Made by a program: the position numbers and the translations under genes. From contig NZ_CAKZNF010000093.1 of NCBI RefSeq assembly GCF_937129435.1, forward strand, positions 39,550 to 103,549: a stretch of DNA of 64,000 bases, read 5' to 3'. The DNA is from an uncultured Parasphingopyxis sp. GTDB lineage: Bacteria; Pseudomonadota; Alphaproteobacteria; Sphingomonadales; Sphingomonadaceae. A model generated the notes under the pieces. The model saw only the letters and a list, made by a program, of their open reading frames with translations, was not told the DNA's origin and searched no databases. Below are positions 16,515 through 24,939 of the stretch, one piece after another (positions within the stretch are counted from its first letter, which is position 1; each line of letters begins with the position of its first letter).

Positions 16515-17351
16515 ATGCCCGCCACGCGCCTTGCGACGCGTACCGTCGAAAAAGTCTGGGGCCGGTACAAGCTCGGTCTCGGCTTCGGCGACGCGCCCGA
16601 GGGCGGCGAACCGGTCGGCGAGATCTGGTTCGAGGGCGGTGAGGGCGTTCCCGATACGCTGCTCGTCAAATATCTGTTCACGAGCGAGAAGCTCTCCGTC
16701 CAATGCCATCCCGACGACGCGACGGCGCAGGCGCGCGGCCATCGCAGCGGCAAGGAGGAATGCTGGCTGATCCTCGATACAGAACCCGGCGCAACAATCG
16801 GCATCGGGCTGAAGGAGCGTGTTTCGCCCGAAGAACTGCGCGCGGCGGCGCTCGACGGGTCGGTCGAGAATATGCTCGACTGGAAGCAGGTGGCGCCGGG
16901 CGACATCTTCTACCTGCAGGCCGGGACGATCCATGCCATCGGCGCGGGCGTGACGCTGCTGGAGGTGCAACAGAATGTCGACCTCACCTACCGGCTCTAC
17001 GATTATGGCCGCCCGCGCGAACTCCATCTCGACGAAGCGATGGGCGTCGCCGAGCCCGCACCGTGGGCGGCGCCGGACTGTCCCGGCGCGCCGGAGCCGG
17101 GACGCGAGATCCTCGCCGCCGGGCGCAAATTCGTGCTCGAACGGTGGAACGGCGCGGTTTCCGGCACCCTGGCGCCCGTGCCGGGCCGGCCGCTCTGGCT
17201 GATCCTGCGCGACGGCACAACGTTATTGGGCGGAGAACGGCTCACGCCCGGCGAGGTCTGGGTGTGCGATGAGTCGGCACCGCTCGCACACGATGGCGAC
17301 ATGCTGGTTGCCTATGCGGGCAGCGACGTCGCCGAAACGCTGATCGCCTAG
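16515..17351 (+). CDS. manA: Mannose-6-phosphate isomerase, class I
   Basis: A 278-residue class I phosphomannose isomerase that interconverts mannose-6-P and fructose-6-P for GDP-mannose and exopolysaccharide synthesis; cytosolic and Zn-dependent. The metal-site signature LSVQCHPDD is near residue 64 and the distal GTIHAIGAGVTLLEVQQ near 140. It is shorter than the E. coli enzyme, as usual for this alphaproteobacterial group. ATG 16515 follows AAGGA at 16504-16508. Its TAG stop overlaps the stop of the convergent gene (CTAG). Confidence 0.88.
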   Translation: MPATRLATRTVEKVWGRYKLGLGFGDAPEGGEPVGEIWFEGGEGVPDTLLVKYLFTSEKLSVQCHPDDATAQARGHRSGKEECWLILDTEPGATIGIGLKERVSPEELRAAALDGSVENMLDWKQVAPGDIFYLQAGTIHAIGAGVTLLEVQQNVDLTYRLYDYGRPRELHLDEAMGVAEPAPWAAPDCPGAPEPGREILAAGRKFVLERWNGAVSGTLAPVPGRPLWLILRDGTTLLGGERLTPGEVWVCDESAPLAHDGDMLVAYAGSDVAETLIA

Positions 17352-17953
17352 TCGCGCGCGTCGAGTATGGCGCGGACGCGGTCGCGCAGCTCCTCCGGAA
17401 CCGCCGTGCCGATCAGCGCATCGCTGTCCTCCGGATCGCGAATCGCGATATCGCGCGCGAGCCGGTCGCCGAGCCCCGCGGCGCGCATCGCGACATAGCG
17501 GCGGGCGGTCTCGGCGGGCGTGCCGAAGATCGGCGCCGAGCTCTGCGCCAGCCGGCTGCTCGCATCGCCGCACAGGAAATCGACGATCGCTGCATCGCCG
17601 GCCGAATTGCTGGCGCGCGTAAAGCTGATCGGGGGCGCGGCCTGCCCGCTGGGCAGGGGCACCTGGCGCCCCGCTTCGTCGAGCAGGTCGGTGATCCGCG
17701 CCGTCGCTTCTCCCGCCGCACAACGCGCCTCGGTCGTCGCGCGCGCAGCACCGCCGAACTGCCCGTCTCCGTAAAAGAACAGCACCATCGGCCAGCGCCC
17801 GGCCCCGGCGAGCGCCGGCTCGTAGGAAGCGAAAGCGACGCCGTCCTCCTCGGCGTACACAAGATAGGTGCCGCGCGGCGTTCCCGCCTCTTGCGCGACG
17901 GCGGTGGCGGGGATTGTCGACGCCGCGACGAGCGCGGCCATACGCAAGGTCAT
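17348..17953 (-). CDS. Hypothetical secreted protein
   Basis: A 201-residue protein with a signal peptide (MTLRMAALVAASTIPATAVAQ). The mature protein has two Cys (AARCAAG and FLCGDAS), a predicted beta-rich N-terminal half and a C-terminal helix (VPEELRDRVRAILDARD). I do not recognise a family. AAAGGAA 5 nt before ATG 17953 fixes the start. It converges on manA, the two stops sharing the tetranucleotide CTAG. Confidence 0.68.
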   Translation of the reverse strand: MTLRMAALVAASTIPATAVAQEAGTPRGTYLVYAEEDGVAFASYEPALAGAGRWPMVLFFYGDGQFGGAARATTEARCAAGEATARITDLLDEAGRQVPLPSGQAAPPISFTRASNSAGDAAIVDFLCGDASSRLAQSSAPIFGTPAETARRYVAMRAAGLGDRLARDIAIRDPEDSDALIGTAVPEELRDRVRAILDARD

Positions 17954-18027
17954 GCAAATTCCTTTCGCCCGCCGCCATCCGGCCGGCGGCATGAATTGCC
18001 GATGAAGGGCAAAGCTGGCCGGGCCGG

Positions 18028-18810
18028 TCAGGCGCGGCGCTCATTGCCGAGCGGCTGACCCGTCACGGGATAACCCGCATCGTCCGGAATGCAGATCCAG
18101 CGTTCGCCGTCGCGCTCTTCGGTCCAGGGGGTGATCATCCGGACCGGGATCGATTCGGCATGTGCACGGGCGGTCGCGAAATCGCTCCATTGCGCGAGCC
18201 GCTCCAGATTGCGGTGCGTGGGGAAGATGATCGAACATTTGCCGGCCTCCGCCTCGTCGATCACTTGCTGCGCCGCCGCCCAGCGGCTCGATACGCTTTC
18301 GCCGCCATCGGCCTGATGCGCGTCGCGTTCGGGCGCGCGGGCGATGAAGAACCAGGTGTCGAAGGTCCGCTCCTGCCGGAAATTCGGCTTCCACCGTGCC
18401 CAGGGGGTCATCACCGAAAGGTCGAGCCGGTGCCCCGCCGTCGCCAGCATCGCGCCGAAATCGCCTTCCTCATGCAATCCTTCGCGCATCTGCGCCGCGC
18501 CGATCTCGTCGGGCATCGGATCGAAACCGACGGCGACGCCCGTTTCTTCCAGCGTCTCGCGAATCGCAGCGACCCGGCCGGCCGTCTCGAGCTTGTCGTC
18601 CGGCGCTCCCCGAACCAGCGCCTCGTTGGCGGCCAGCGCATGATCGCCTTCGTCGATCCGCCCACCCGGGAAGACCATCGCGCCCCCGGCGAACGCCATT
18701 TTCGCGGCGCGCTCGACCATCAGGACTTCGGGCGGCCCGTCCGCGCTGTCGCGCATCAGCACCAATGTGGCGGCGGGGATGCCCGCCTTGTCTTCGACTT
18801 CTTCCAACAT
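18028..18810 (-). CDS. NUDIX hydrolase
   Basis: A 260-residue NUDIX pyrophosphohydrolase. The Nudix box is split: FPGGRIDEGD is followed by a ~25-residue insertion before AAIRETLEETGVAVG, which supplies the catalytic RExxEE. Larger NUDIX proteins of the NUDT19/RNR type look like this. It has no signal sequence and is probably cytosolic. The substrate (CoA derivatives, nucleoside diphosphates) cannot be predicted. ATG 18810 with AAGG upstream is chosen; an open frame extending to 19092 would overlap tRNA-Leu and is not coding. Confidence 0.85.
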   Translation of the reverse strand: MLEEVEDKAGIPAATLVLMRDSADGPPEVLMVERAAKMAFAGGAMVFPGGRIDEGDHALAANEALVRGAPDDKLETAGRVAAIRETLEETGVAVGFDPMPDEIGAAQMREGLHEEGDFGAMLATAGHRLDLSVMTPWARWKPNFRQERTFDTWFFIARAPERDAHQADGGESVSSRWAAAQQVIDEAEAGKCSIIFPTHRNLERLAQWSDFATARAHAESIPVRMITPWTEERDGERWICIPDDAGYPVTGQPLGNERRA

Positions 18811-18982
18811 GCCGGCCTTGCTACACCGATGATCGGACACCGCAAGGGAGGACGCCGCTTCCACCGCGAGTTCGGCCCTTCGGAGCCGAGCCGCGCAAGG
18901 CCATTGCGCCCCCCTGTAGCCTTTGCTAGAGGCACGCGCCTGCCGAAGGCCGGACCCCGCGTCCGCGCCCCTCCCGGACTGT

Positions 18983-19069
18983 GCGGTCGTGGCGGAATTG
19001 GTAGACGCGCAACGTTGAGGTCGTTGTGGGCGAAAGCCCGTGGAAGTTCGAGTCTTCTCGACCGCACCA
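18983..19069 (+). tRNA. tRNA-Leu (anticodon GAG)
   Basis: An 87-nt tRNA with acceptor stem GCGGTCG (18983-18989) / CGACCGC (19059-19065), discriminator A and encoded CCA (19067-19069). D-arm motif TGGCGGAATTGGTAGACGC, anticodon stem CAACG/CGTTG around loop TTGAGGT with anticodon GAG at 19017-19019, a long class II variable arm (GGGCGAAAGCCC) and T-arm GTTCGAGTC. It reads CUC/CUU leucine codons. No integrase or attachment duplication is visible beside it. Confidence 0.97.
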
Positions 19070-19201
19070 AAGATGTCCGGGCAGGCGTCCATATTCTAAC
19101 CTATTGATATAAAATCGTTATTTGTGACGTCATGGCTGCACGCTTGACAGCGCGCGGCCAGCGGTTTCTGACATCGGCAAATCCGAAAGAGGACGTGTCC
19201 G

Positions 19202-20347
19202 ATGATGAATTCCCCGATCTGCGAGATGCTGGACATCGAATTCCCGCTGCTCGCCTTTTCGCATTGCCGCGATGTCGTCGCCGCTGTTTCGAAGGCGGGC
19301 GGCATGGGCGTGTTCGGCGCGGTCAACCTTTCGCCCGACCGGCTGCGCGAAGAACTCGACTGGATCGACAAGAATTGCGGCGGCAAGCCCTATGGTATCG
19401 ACCTGATCGTACCGAACAAGTTCGAGGGCAAGGGGGAGAAGCGGACGGCGTCCGACATCGCCGCGGCCTTGCCCGAACAGCACAAGGCCTTCGCCGCGCA
19501 TATCCTTGAGGATCACGATGTCGACGCCTCGGGGCTCGACGAATCGCGCGGGATTTCGTCGAACTTCGCCAATAACATGCAGGCGGAAGGCGCGGCGAGC
19601 AGCCTCGAGGCGGCGTTCGAATATCCGATCAAGCTCGTCGCCAACGCACTCGGCGTTCCGCCGCCCATCATGCTCGAACTCGGCAAGAAGCACGGCGTAC
19701 CCGTCGCCGCGCTGGTCGGCGCGAAGGAGCATGCGATCGCGCAGGTCCATGCCGGGGTCGATATTCTCGTCGTCGCCGGCGGCGAGGCGGGCGGCCATTG
19801 CGGCGAGGTCTCGACAATGGTGCTCGTGCCCGAGATCGCGCGCGGGCTCGAAGCGATCGGCGCCGATACGCCGATTCTCGCGGCCGGCGGGATCACGACC
19901 GGTGAGCAGATGGCCGCCGCGATGGCGATGGGCGCGGCCGGCGCCTGGTGCGGGTCGGTCTGGCTGACCACGGCCGAGGCCGAAACCAATCCGGTGGTGA
20001 AGGAGAAGATGCTGGCCGCGACCTCGCGCGATACGGTGCGTTCGCGTTCGCGCACCGGCAAGCCCTCGCGCCAGCTCCGCTCGCCCTGGACCGATGCCTG
20101 GGAGGCCGAAGATGCGCCGAAGCCGCTGCCGATGCCGCTGCAATCGCTGATTTCCGAGCCCGCGCTGCGGCAGATCGACAAGCTGAGCCAGGGCGGACAT
20201 GAGGGCGCAAAGAGCCTCGCCACCTATTGGGTGGGGCAGGGCGTGGGGCTGATGAACCAGAGCATGTCGGCCGGCGACGTCGTCCAGCAATTCAAAGAAG
20301 AGTTTGCGGCGGCTTACGAGCGGCTGGCGGGCGCAATCGGCGGGTAA
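19202..20347 (+). CDS. Nitronate monooxygenase / 2-nitropropane dioxygenase family
   Basis: A 381-residue FMN-dependent TIM-barrel protein of the nitronate monooxygenase family, oxidising alkyl nitronates such as propionate 3-nitronate; cytosolic. Characteristic segments are AVSKAGGMGVFGAVNLSPDRL near residue 30, VVAGGEAGGHCGEVSTMVLVPEI (phosphate-binding/catalytic region, about 185-205) and PILAAGGITTGEQMAAAMAMGA (about 225-245). A GAGGA sequence lies at 19190-19194 before ATG 19202 (19205 also possible). It ends 20 nt before a strong bidirectional terminator. The exact substrate is unproven for this subgroup. Confidence 0.88.
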   Translation: MMNSPICEMLDIEFPLLAFSHCRDVVAAVSKAGGMGVFGAVNLSPDRLREELDWIDKNCGGKPYGIDLIVPNKFEGKGEKRTASDIAAALPEQHKAFAAHILEDHDVDASGLDESRGISSNFANNMQAEGAASSLEAAFEYPIKLVANALGVPPPIMLELGKKHGVPVAALVGAKEHAIAQVHAGVDILVVAGGEAGGHCGEVSTMVLVPEIARGLEAIGADTPILAAGGITTGEQMAAAMAMGAAGAWCGSVWLTTAEAETNPVVKEKMLAATSRDTVRSRSRTGKPSRQLRSPWTDAWEAEDAPKPLPMPLQSLISEPALRQIDKLSQGGHEGAKSLATYWVGQGVGLMNQSMSAGDVVQQFKEEFAAAYERLAGAIGG

Positions 20348-20366
20348 CTGGGGTTTTTGAACAGTC

Positions 20367-20400
20367 AAAAAGTTGCGCCAAGTCGTCTGGCGCAACTTTT
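20367..20400. terminator. Bidirectional rho-independent terminator
   Basis: AAAAGTTGCGCCA (ending 20380) pairs with TGGCGCAACTTTT (20388-20400) in a 13-bp stem with a 7-nt loop, and has A- and T-runs on both sides. It can end the rightward nitronate monooxygenase transcript and block transcription from the left-running usher operon. Confidence 0.88.
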
Positions 20401-20402
20401 CA

Positions 20403-20538
20403 TAGTCAGGACCTCGCTGTCGCGAGATCGCCTCACCAGCCCGCACCCCCACCCGGCCTCCCATTCAGGATACGCTCGTGGGAGGCCGGGTGGGGGTGCG
20501 GGCTGGTGCGGCGCTTTGGCGCTAGCCAAAGTCTGACA
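20403..20538. repeat. Cloverleaf repeat, copy D
   Basis: A degenerate left terminus (TAGTCAGG), left hairpin CCTCGC-TGTC-GCGAGA with one mismatch, central palindrome (GCCTCACCAGCCCGCACC... with loop TTCAGGATACGCTCG), right hairpin CTTTGGC-GCTA-GCCAAAG and a perfect TCTGACA at 20532-20538. It lies between the nitronate monooxygenase terminator and the usher gene, in a convergent setting. Confidence 0.83.
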
Positions 20539-20545
20539 AACAATT

Positions 20546-20581
20546 CCGGTGCGGCGAATTCCCGCTAGGGAATTTCTGACA
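20546..20581. repeat. Truncated cloverleaf right end overlapping the usher 3' end
   Basis: CCGGTGCGGCG, hairpin GAATTCCC-GCTA-GGGAATTT and TCTGACA form a truncated right half of the repeat. On the minus strand it encodes the last usher codons (LSEIP) and the TAG stop at 20565-20567, so the element is part of a coding sequence. Confidence 0.75.
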
Positions 20582-23246
20582 GATCAGCACGCGCGCTACC
20601 ATCGATGGCAATCGTACCCAGCCGTACGCTGTCATCTTCGTCCGATACGAACGCCCGGCGGCCGAGCGTGGGACTGATACGCAGCGCCTGGGCGGAAAGT
20701 TGCGCCACGCGGACCGAATATTCGCCATAGGGCACGCCTTCGAACAGGAAAAAGCCGTCGAAATCGGTGCGAACCGTCTTCACGGCGCGGCCCTCGACAT
20801 CGACAAGCTCGAGATCGACCCCTTCGAGCCCGGATCCGTTGCGGACGAGCACGCCTTCGACCTCGCCAGCGCTGACGAGCGCGATTTCGACCTCGGCCGC
20901 GACGCCCGGACGCGGCGTGACGACCACGCCGGGTCCGCGCGGCTGCACGAACGGGTCGGAAAGCGAGGATGTATCTATGCCGATCAGCACCGGGCGATAG
21001 GGTGTTAGGTTTTCGGCAATGGCGAGACCCTGATCGTCGGTCGGCTGGTCGGTCAGCGCGCGCCCGGCCGTGATTTCGACGTCCGGTTCGAGCGGTTCGT
21101 CCGGCTGGCGAATGCCGTCATTGTTGAGATCGCGATACACACGCACCACGGCCTGCCCGCCGGTCGCCTGACGCGCGGAAGTGACGCGAACGCCGCCGCG
21201 CGGATCGGGTCCGATCGAGAATGCGAGGTTCAAACCGGCCGCGACCGAGCCGTCGGTCGCCGCTTCGGCCGATGCGGTCAGCGCGAAATGCTCGAAACGC
21301 CGAACATAGCCGATCGAAGCGCGCGCGCGATCATATTCGGCCTGGTAACCGAGCTCGGCACGCCACGAACTGCGCTCGCCGCCGCCCCATTCGCCGGTCA
21401 ACGTCGCGCTTTCGAAACGGCGATCGGGACTGAGCCGCCATCTCGCCTCGCCCCGCAGCCTGACTCCGCCGATGCGGCCGTTCGCCAAAATCGCCGCGGT
21501 CGTATCGCGCGGCGGATCGGGGCCGATACGGCCGCGCTGATCGCGCAGGCCCACTTCGCCCGTCACCGAAAAGCCGCGGAAATTCGCCGAAACCCGTCCG
21601 GCCAGCTCGAATTCCTTCCGGCCGTTGGTGAATTGCTCGTAATTCGCCTGCAACCGCACGGGCAGCGTGACGCGCCCGAGCTGCACCGAATAATCGGCCG
21701 CCACTTCGTGCTTCCATTTGAGCGTGTCGCCATAGCGTTCGGTTCGGAAATCGTTTGCATAGAGCGATTCGGCGCTCAGATAGAGCCGCCCGAACCGGCC
21801 GAGCAGCTGCGCGCGCGCCGCATAGCCGCCATTGTCGGCCCAGGCGCCCGTCACTTCGATCAGCGCCGGACCGATAGCGCGGCGAACCGATCCTTCCATG
21901 ACGGTCAGCCGCTGATCGTCGATCACGAGGTTGTTGAGCTGGAAAGCGAGCGCCGTGCGCGCATCGATCCCGCGTTCGAGCCCGAAACCGGCGCGCCAGT
22001 TCGACGAACGCCCGAAACTGTAATCGCGCAGATTGACGAGATCGCGATTGTCCTGGCTCGCGCCGGCCCAATACCAGGTCGTACGCGGCGGAATGCTCGA
22101 AGCGCCGACATTGATGATCTCGGTATCGCGGCGAGTCTGGCCTTGCGGGCCGTAGAGTATGATTTCGAACCGGTTGATGCCGTAGCGCAGCTCGACATCG
22201 GCGAATTCGTACCGCCCGTCGCCGCGCTCCTCCGCAAAGGCGAGCAACTGGCCGTTGCGATAGAGCTCCGCATCCCATCCGGCCGGCAATTCGCCGCGAA
22301 ATGTCTTGCGGTCGAACGAATCCGGCCGGTCGATCGGCCGGTTCGACACGAAAAAGCCGCGGCCGGGCATCGATTGCACGGCGATCGGCGAGCTCTGGCT
22401 CGATACGTCGCCGAGCGCGAACTGCGTCGCGCGCAGCGGGCCGAGCAGGTTCGGCTCGTTCGAGTTGCGAAAGGCGCGCATCCGGAGCGAATTGGGCACG
22501 CCGTCCGTGTCCGAAGCGAGCCGGGCATCGACCGATGCCGTCAAGAGTTCGCCCGAGGCGTAGATCTCGTAGCGGCGGTCGAGCCGTGTCCGGCCGCCCG
22601 CGCGGCGATCGCGGATCGCGCCGATATTGACCACCGCGTCGACCGACGGGGTGCGCCACATGCGGTAGGGGGTATCGGCCTGGGGCAGGCTCGACAGGTC
22701 GAAATCGATGTCGCGGCGGATCCGCGTCGCGCGATTCCGCCGCTGCATCGCCAGTTCGACCGGCAATGGCTCGTCCGAGGTGACGGTCAGAACGGCGTTG
22801 CGCATATCGGGATCGAATTCGACGCCGAGCCAGCGGCTGAGCGCGCCCGTTTCGATGCACCAGCCTTCCGGCGCATCGTGGATCGCATCGGCGGGGATCG
22901 CGCCCTGCGCCTCGCCATAGCGGACACGTCCGCTGGCGCGGTTGATATCTATCTGATTTTCTTCGTGAAATGCCCAGCCGCTCGCACGATTTGCGCCCTC
23001 GTCGATGGCGACAGGCACGTCGAGCGCCTCGATCGTATCGCCCAGGTCGACGCAGATGCCGTCGGGCGTCTGATAGCCGCGCACGCCATCGCCCAGCCGA
23101 TACTGGCCGAGGCGCAGGTCGAACAGCAGCGAATCGTCGGGATGCGGCTGCCAGCCGCCCTGCGCCGGCGCCATGACGGCGCCGAACAGTGCGACAAGGC
23201 CCGCAATCCCGGCCTTGATCGAAGGAAGGAGGCGCGGTTTCGCCAT
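20565..23246 (-). CDS. Outer-membrane usher-like protein of a chaperone/usher pilus system
   Basis: An 893-residue exported protein (signal peptide about 1-29) encoded immediately after a periplasmic chaperone gene and near two DUF4402 pilin genes, the layout of chaperone/usher loci. The N-terminal ~220 residues have few cysteines (ICVDLGD, GWCIETG). The centre has alternating beta strands consistent with a large barrel and an ELPAGWDAELYRNGQLLAF / RYGINRFEIILYGPQGQ stretch typical of TcfC/usher-like plug regions. The C-terminus has a carboxypeptidase-regulatory-like domain (GVDLELVDVEGRAVKTVRT; GFFLFEGVPYGEYSVRV). It would secrete and assemble pilin subunits. GGAG 8 nt before ATG 23246 supports the start. 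The stop lies in a repeat element. Confidence 0.78.
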   Translation of the reverse strand: MAKPRLLPSIKAGIAGLVALFGAVMAPAQGGWQPHPDDSLLFDLRLGQYRLGDGVRGYQTPDGICVDLGDTIEALDVPVAIDEGANRASGWAFHEENQIDINRASGRVRYGEAQGAIPADAIHDAPEGWCIETGALSRWLGVEFDPDMRNAVLTVTSDEPLPVELAMQRRNRATRIRRDIDFDLSSLPQADTPYRMWRTPSVDAVVNIGAIRDRRAGGRTRLDRRYEIYASGELLTASVDARLASDTDGVPNSLRMRAFRNSNEPNLLGPLRATQFALGDVSSQSSPIAVQSMPGRGFFVSNRPIDRPDSFDRKTFRGELPAGWDAELYRNGQLLAFAEERGDGRYEFADVELRYGINRFEIILYGPQGQTRRDTEIINVGASSIPPRTTWYWAGASQDNRDLVNLRDYSFGRSSNWRAGFGLERGIDARTALAFQLNNLVIDDQRLTVMEGSVRRAIGPALIEVTGAWADNGGYAARAQLLGRFGRLYLSAESLYANDFRTERYGDTLKWKHEVAADYSVQLGRVTLPVRLQANYEQFTNGRKEFELAGRVSANFRGFSVTGEVGLRDQRGRIGPDPPRDTTAAILANGRIGGVRLRGEARWRLSPDRRFESATLTGEWGGGERSSWRAELGYQAEYDRARASIGYVRRFEHFALTASAEAATDGSVAAGLNLAFSIGPDPRGGVRVTSARQATGGQAVVRVYRDLNNDGIRQPDEPLEPDVEITAGRALTDQPTDDQGLAIAENLTPYRPVLIGIDTSSLSDPFVQPRGPGVVVTPRPGVAAEVEIALVSAGEVEGVLVRNGSGLEGVDLELVDVEGRAVKTVRTDFDGFFLFEGVPYGEYSVRVAQLSAQALRISPTLGRRAFVSDEDDSVRLGTIAIDGSARADLSEIP

Positions 23247-23280
23247 CAGGGCGGCTCCGGCATCGCCGGGCTCCCCGCCC

Positions 23281-24114
23281 TTACTGCAGCGTCGCCGAAA
23301 GCTCGGCGATCAGGCCGCCGCCTTCCGATTCGGGCGCGCGATACTGGATCCGCACCGGGCCCGCGAGCGAACCCTGATACTCCTCGCTGACCGGCAGCGT
23401 GACCGTACGCTCGCCGATTTCCGCATAGGCGGCGATGCCGCGCGCGCGGACCACTGGGATATCGACACCCGGCTTGGTCACGACGATTTCGCCATAGGTC
23501 GATCGGTCGCCATTGCGGCTCAGCGTGAAACTCAGCGATTCGCGGCCATCCTGGCGCACGATGCGCGGATTCGAGATGGCGGCGGTAACCTGCAGATCGC
23601 CGTTGCGAACGATGATCGGGATGGTGACGCCGTAGATCGGGATCAGCCGGATCGAAAAGCCCTCCGCGCTGTCATCGGTCTCCGCGGTGACGGGCGTCGG
23701 TCGCGGAACCGCACGAAAAAGCATGTGGACGCGATATTCGCCATCGGCGAGTTCGGGCGGCACGCGCGCGCCGATCCGGATCGCCTGCGGCTGGTTCGGC
23801 GGCAGCGTCACCCGGCGGGGCGCGTAGCGGATCATGTCGAGCGCGGCCTGTTCCGCGGCATTGGGCGTTTCGACCTCGGCCAGGCTGCCATCGGGCAGCA
23901 TGCGCCGAAGCTCGAGCGAGATCCGATAATCCGCCTCTTCGGTGCCGATATTGTTGAGGATCACCTCGGTCCCGCGATTCCCGTCGAGCACGACGCGCGT
24001 CGGCGCGACCAGCAGGTCGTTGGCATGGGAAGCAGTGGTCGCGGTGAGCGCGGCGACGCTGAGAAGGGCGCCGGCGGCCAGCCCGCGCAAGCGCGAAGAA
24101 CGAATAGACGTCAT
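23281..24114 (-). CDS. Periplasmic pilus-assembly chaperone (PapD-like)
   Basis: A 277-residue protein with a signal peptide (about 1-31, ending SHAN). The N-terminal Ig-like domain carries LLVAPTRVVLDGNRGTEVILNNIGTEEADYRISLELRRM and the family-like VTLPPNQPQAIRIGARVP, as in PapD/FimC-type and archaic CU chaperones that donate a strand to pilin subunits. It lies 35 nt before the usher start in the same operon. GGGGGA lies about 10 nt before ATG 24114; a longer form from 24156 lacks a good signal. Partner subunits are predicted to be the two DUF4402 proteins. Confidence 0.82.
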   Translation of the reverse strand: MTSIRSSRLRGLAAGALLSVAALTATTASHANDLLVAPTRVVLDGNRGTEVILNNIGTEEADYRISLELRRMLPDGSLAEVETPNAAEQAALDMIRYAPRRVTLPPNQPQAIRIGARVPPELADGEYRVHMLFRAVPRPTPVTAETDDSAEGFSIRLIPIYGVTIPIIVRNGDLQVTAAISNPRIVRQDGRESLSFTLSRNGDRSTYGEIVVTKPGVDIPVVRARGIAAYAEIGERTVTLPVSEEYQGSLAGPVRIQYRAPESEGGGLIAELSATLQ

Positions 24115-24220
24115 GGAAAATAATCCCCCGGAAAAACGGCGCGAAATGCCCCGCAACGCCCGAAGAACCTGCCAAAATATGGTTATTATTCGGTCAAGAT
24201 TTCGGGCGCCGGCACAAACA

Positions 24221-24257
24221 AAAACCCGGCGGCGCAGTGAGGGCGCCGCCGGGTTTT
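24221..24257 (-). terminator. Intra-operon terminator/attenuator downstream of the pilin gene
   Basis: AAAACCCGGCGGCGC (24221-24235) and GCGCCGCCGGGTTTT (24243-24257) form a perfect 15-bp stem with a 7-nt loop. Read leftward it is followed by TTTGTTTGT, a terminator on the minus strand. It sits between the major pilin stop (24304) and the chaperone start (24114), so partial termination would give more pilin than chaperone/usher mRNA. Confidence 0.8.
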
Positions 24258-24303
24258 CTCCAAGGCACGGCCGAGGCGCAAAGGCCCCGGCCGCTGGAGG
24301 AAG

Positions 24304-24798
24304 CTATTGATAGTCGACCTGGACCGTGAAGTTGCCGGTGTAGCTGCCGGCCGCCTGGTTGGCGCCGACGGTCAGGTTGCCACCGACATAGAGCGTGTCC
24401 GAACCCGAGCTCATGTCAAGCGTGGAGCCGGAAAGGCTGATCGGCATGTTCGCGCCCGGGCCGGTCAGCGCGGTCAGGCCGCTGAGGCCCGAAACCGTGA
24501 CCGCAAGGCCCGACGCGCCGGTGACCGTGAAGGCCGCCGAGGCCGGCGTGCCCGAACAGGTCAGCCCGCCGCAGTTGCGCGTGCCGGCAGCGTTCGCGGC
24601 GACCGTGACACTGGCCGAAGCCGACGTGCTCGGAACCAGCGAGCCGAAGCTCAGATCGGCGGTCTTGGTAACGGCGACCTGCTGCAGGATTTCGGCCGTC
24701 GCGGTGGCGCTGGCCGTCGCGGCATTCGCGGTTCCCGCACCGAGCGCAACCGAAGCGGTAGCGGCGGCAACGGCCGCCAGCTTGATCATCTTGTTCAT
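24304..24798 (-). CDS. DUF4402 domain pilin-like protein (probable major subunit)
   Basis: A 164-residue secreted protein with a signal peptide (1-26, ending ANA). The mature part is Ala/Ser/Thr/Gly-rich and beta-strand-rich with one Cys pair (RNCGGLTCSG). It shows DUF4402 features: ATATAEILQQVAVTKTADLSFGSLVP at the start and YTGNFTVQVDYQ at the C-terminus, the latter a typical donor/acceptor-strand ending. AGGGA 9 nt before ATG 24798 is a good ribosome-binding site. Its composition and the following attenuator suggest the major structural subunit of the chaperone/usher fibre (inference). Confidence 0.82.
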   Translation of the reverse strand: MNKMIKLAAVAAATASVALGAGTANAATASATATAEILQQVAVTKTADLSFGSLVPSTSASASVTVAANAAGTRNCGGLTCSGTPASAAFTVTGASGLAVTVSGLSGLTALTGPGANMPISLSGSTLDMSSGSDTLYVGGNLTVGANQAAGSYTGNFTVQVDYQ

Positions 24799-24939
24799 TG
24801 CAAAAGTTCCCTTTTTCGCATCCGATTAAAAAGAACGGTGCGTCCCCCGCGCCATTCGAGAGTGCTTTTCGCCGAACGCGCTTCAGATTTTCCGAAGAGA
24901 TGTGGTTAACGTGGAATAAATTTTCGACGACGGCCCAGC

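Noticed and set aside
18811..19092. N-terminal extension of the NUDIX gene
   Set aside because: It would read through tRNA-Leu on the opposite strand; the conserved protein starts at 18810.
19144..19172. TTGACA as a promoter for the nitronate monooxygenase gene
   Set aside because: No acceptable -10 hexamer at 16-18 bp spacing.
18983..19201. tRNA-Leu as an integration site for a mobile island
   Set aside because: No integrase, no duplicated tRNA 3' end and ordinary neighbouring genes.
21288..23390. A 700-codon open frame on the plus strand opposite the usher gene
   Set aside because: Arg/Asp/Ala-rich shadow translation created by high GC third positions of the usher gene; no domain and no ribosome-binding site.
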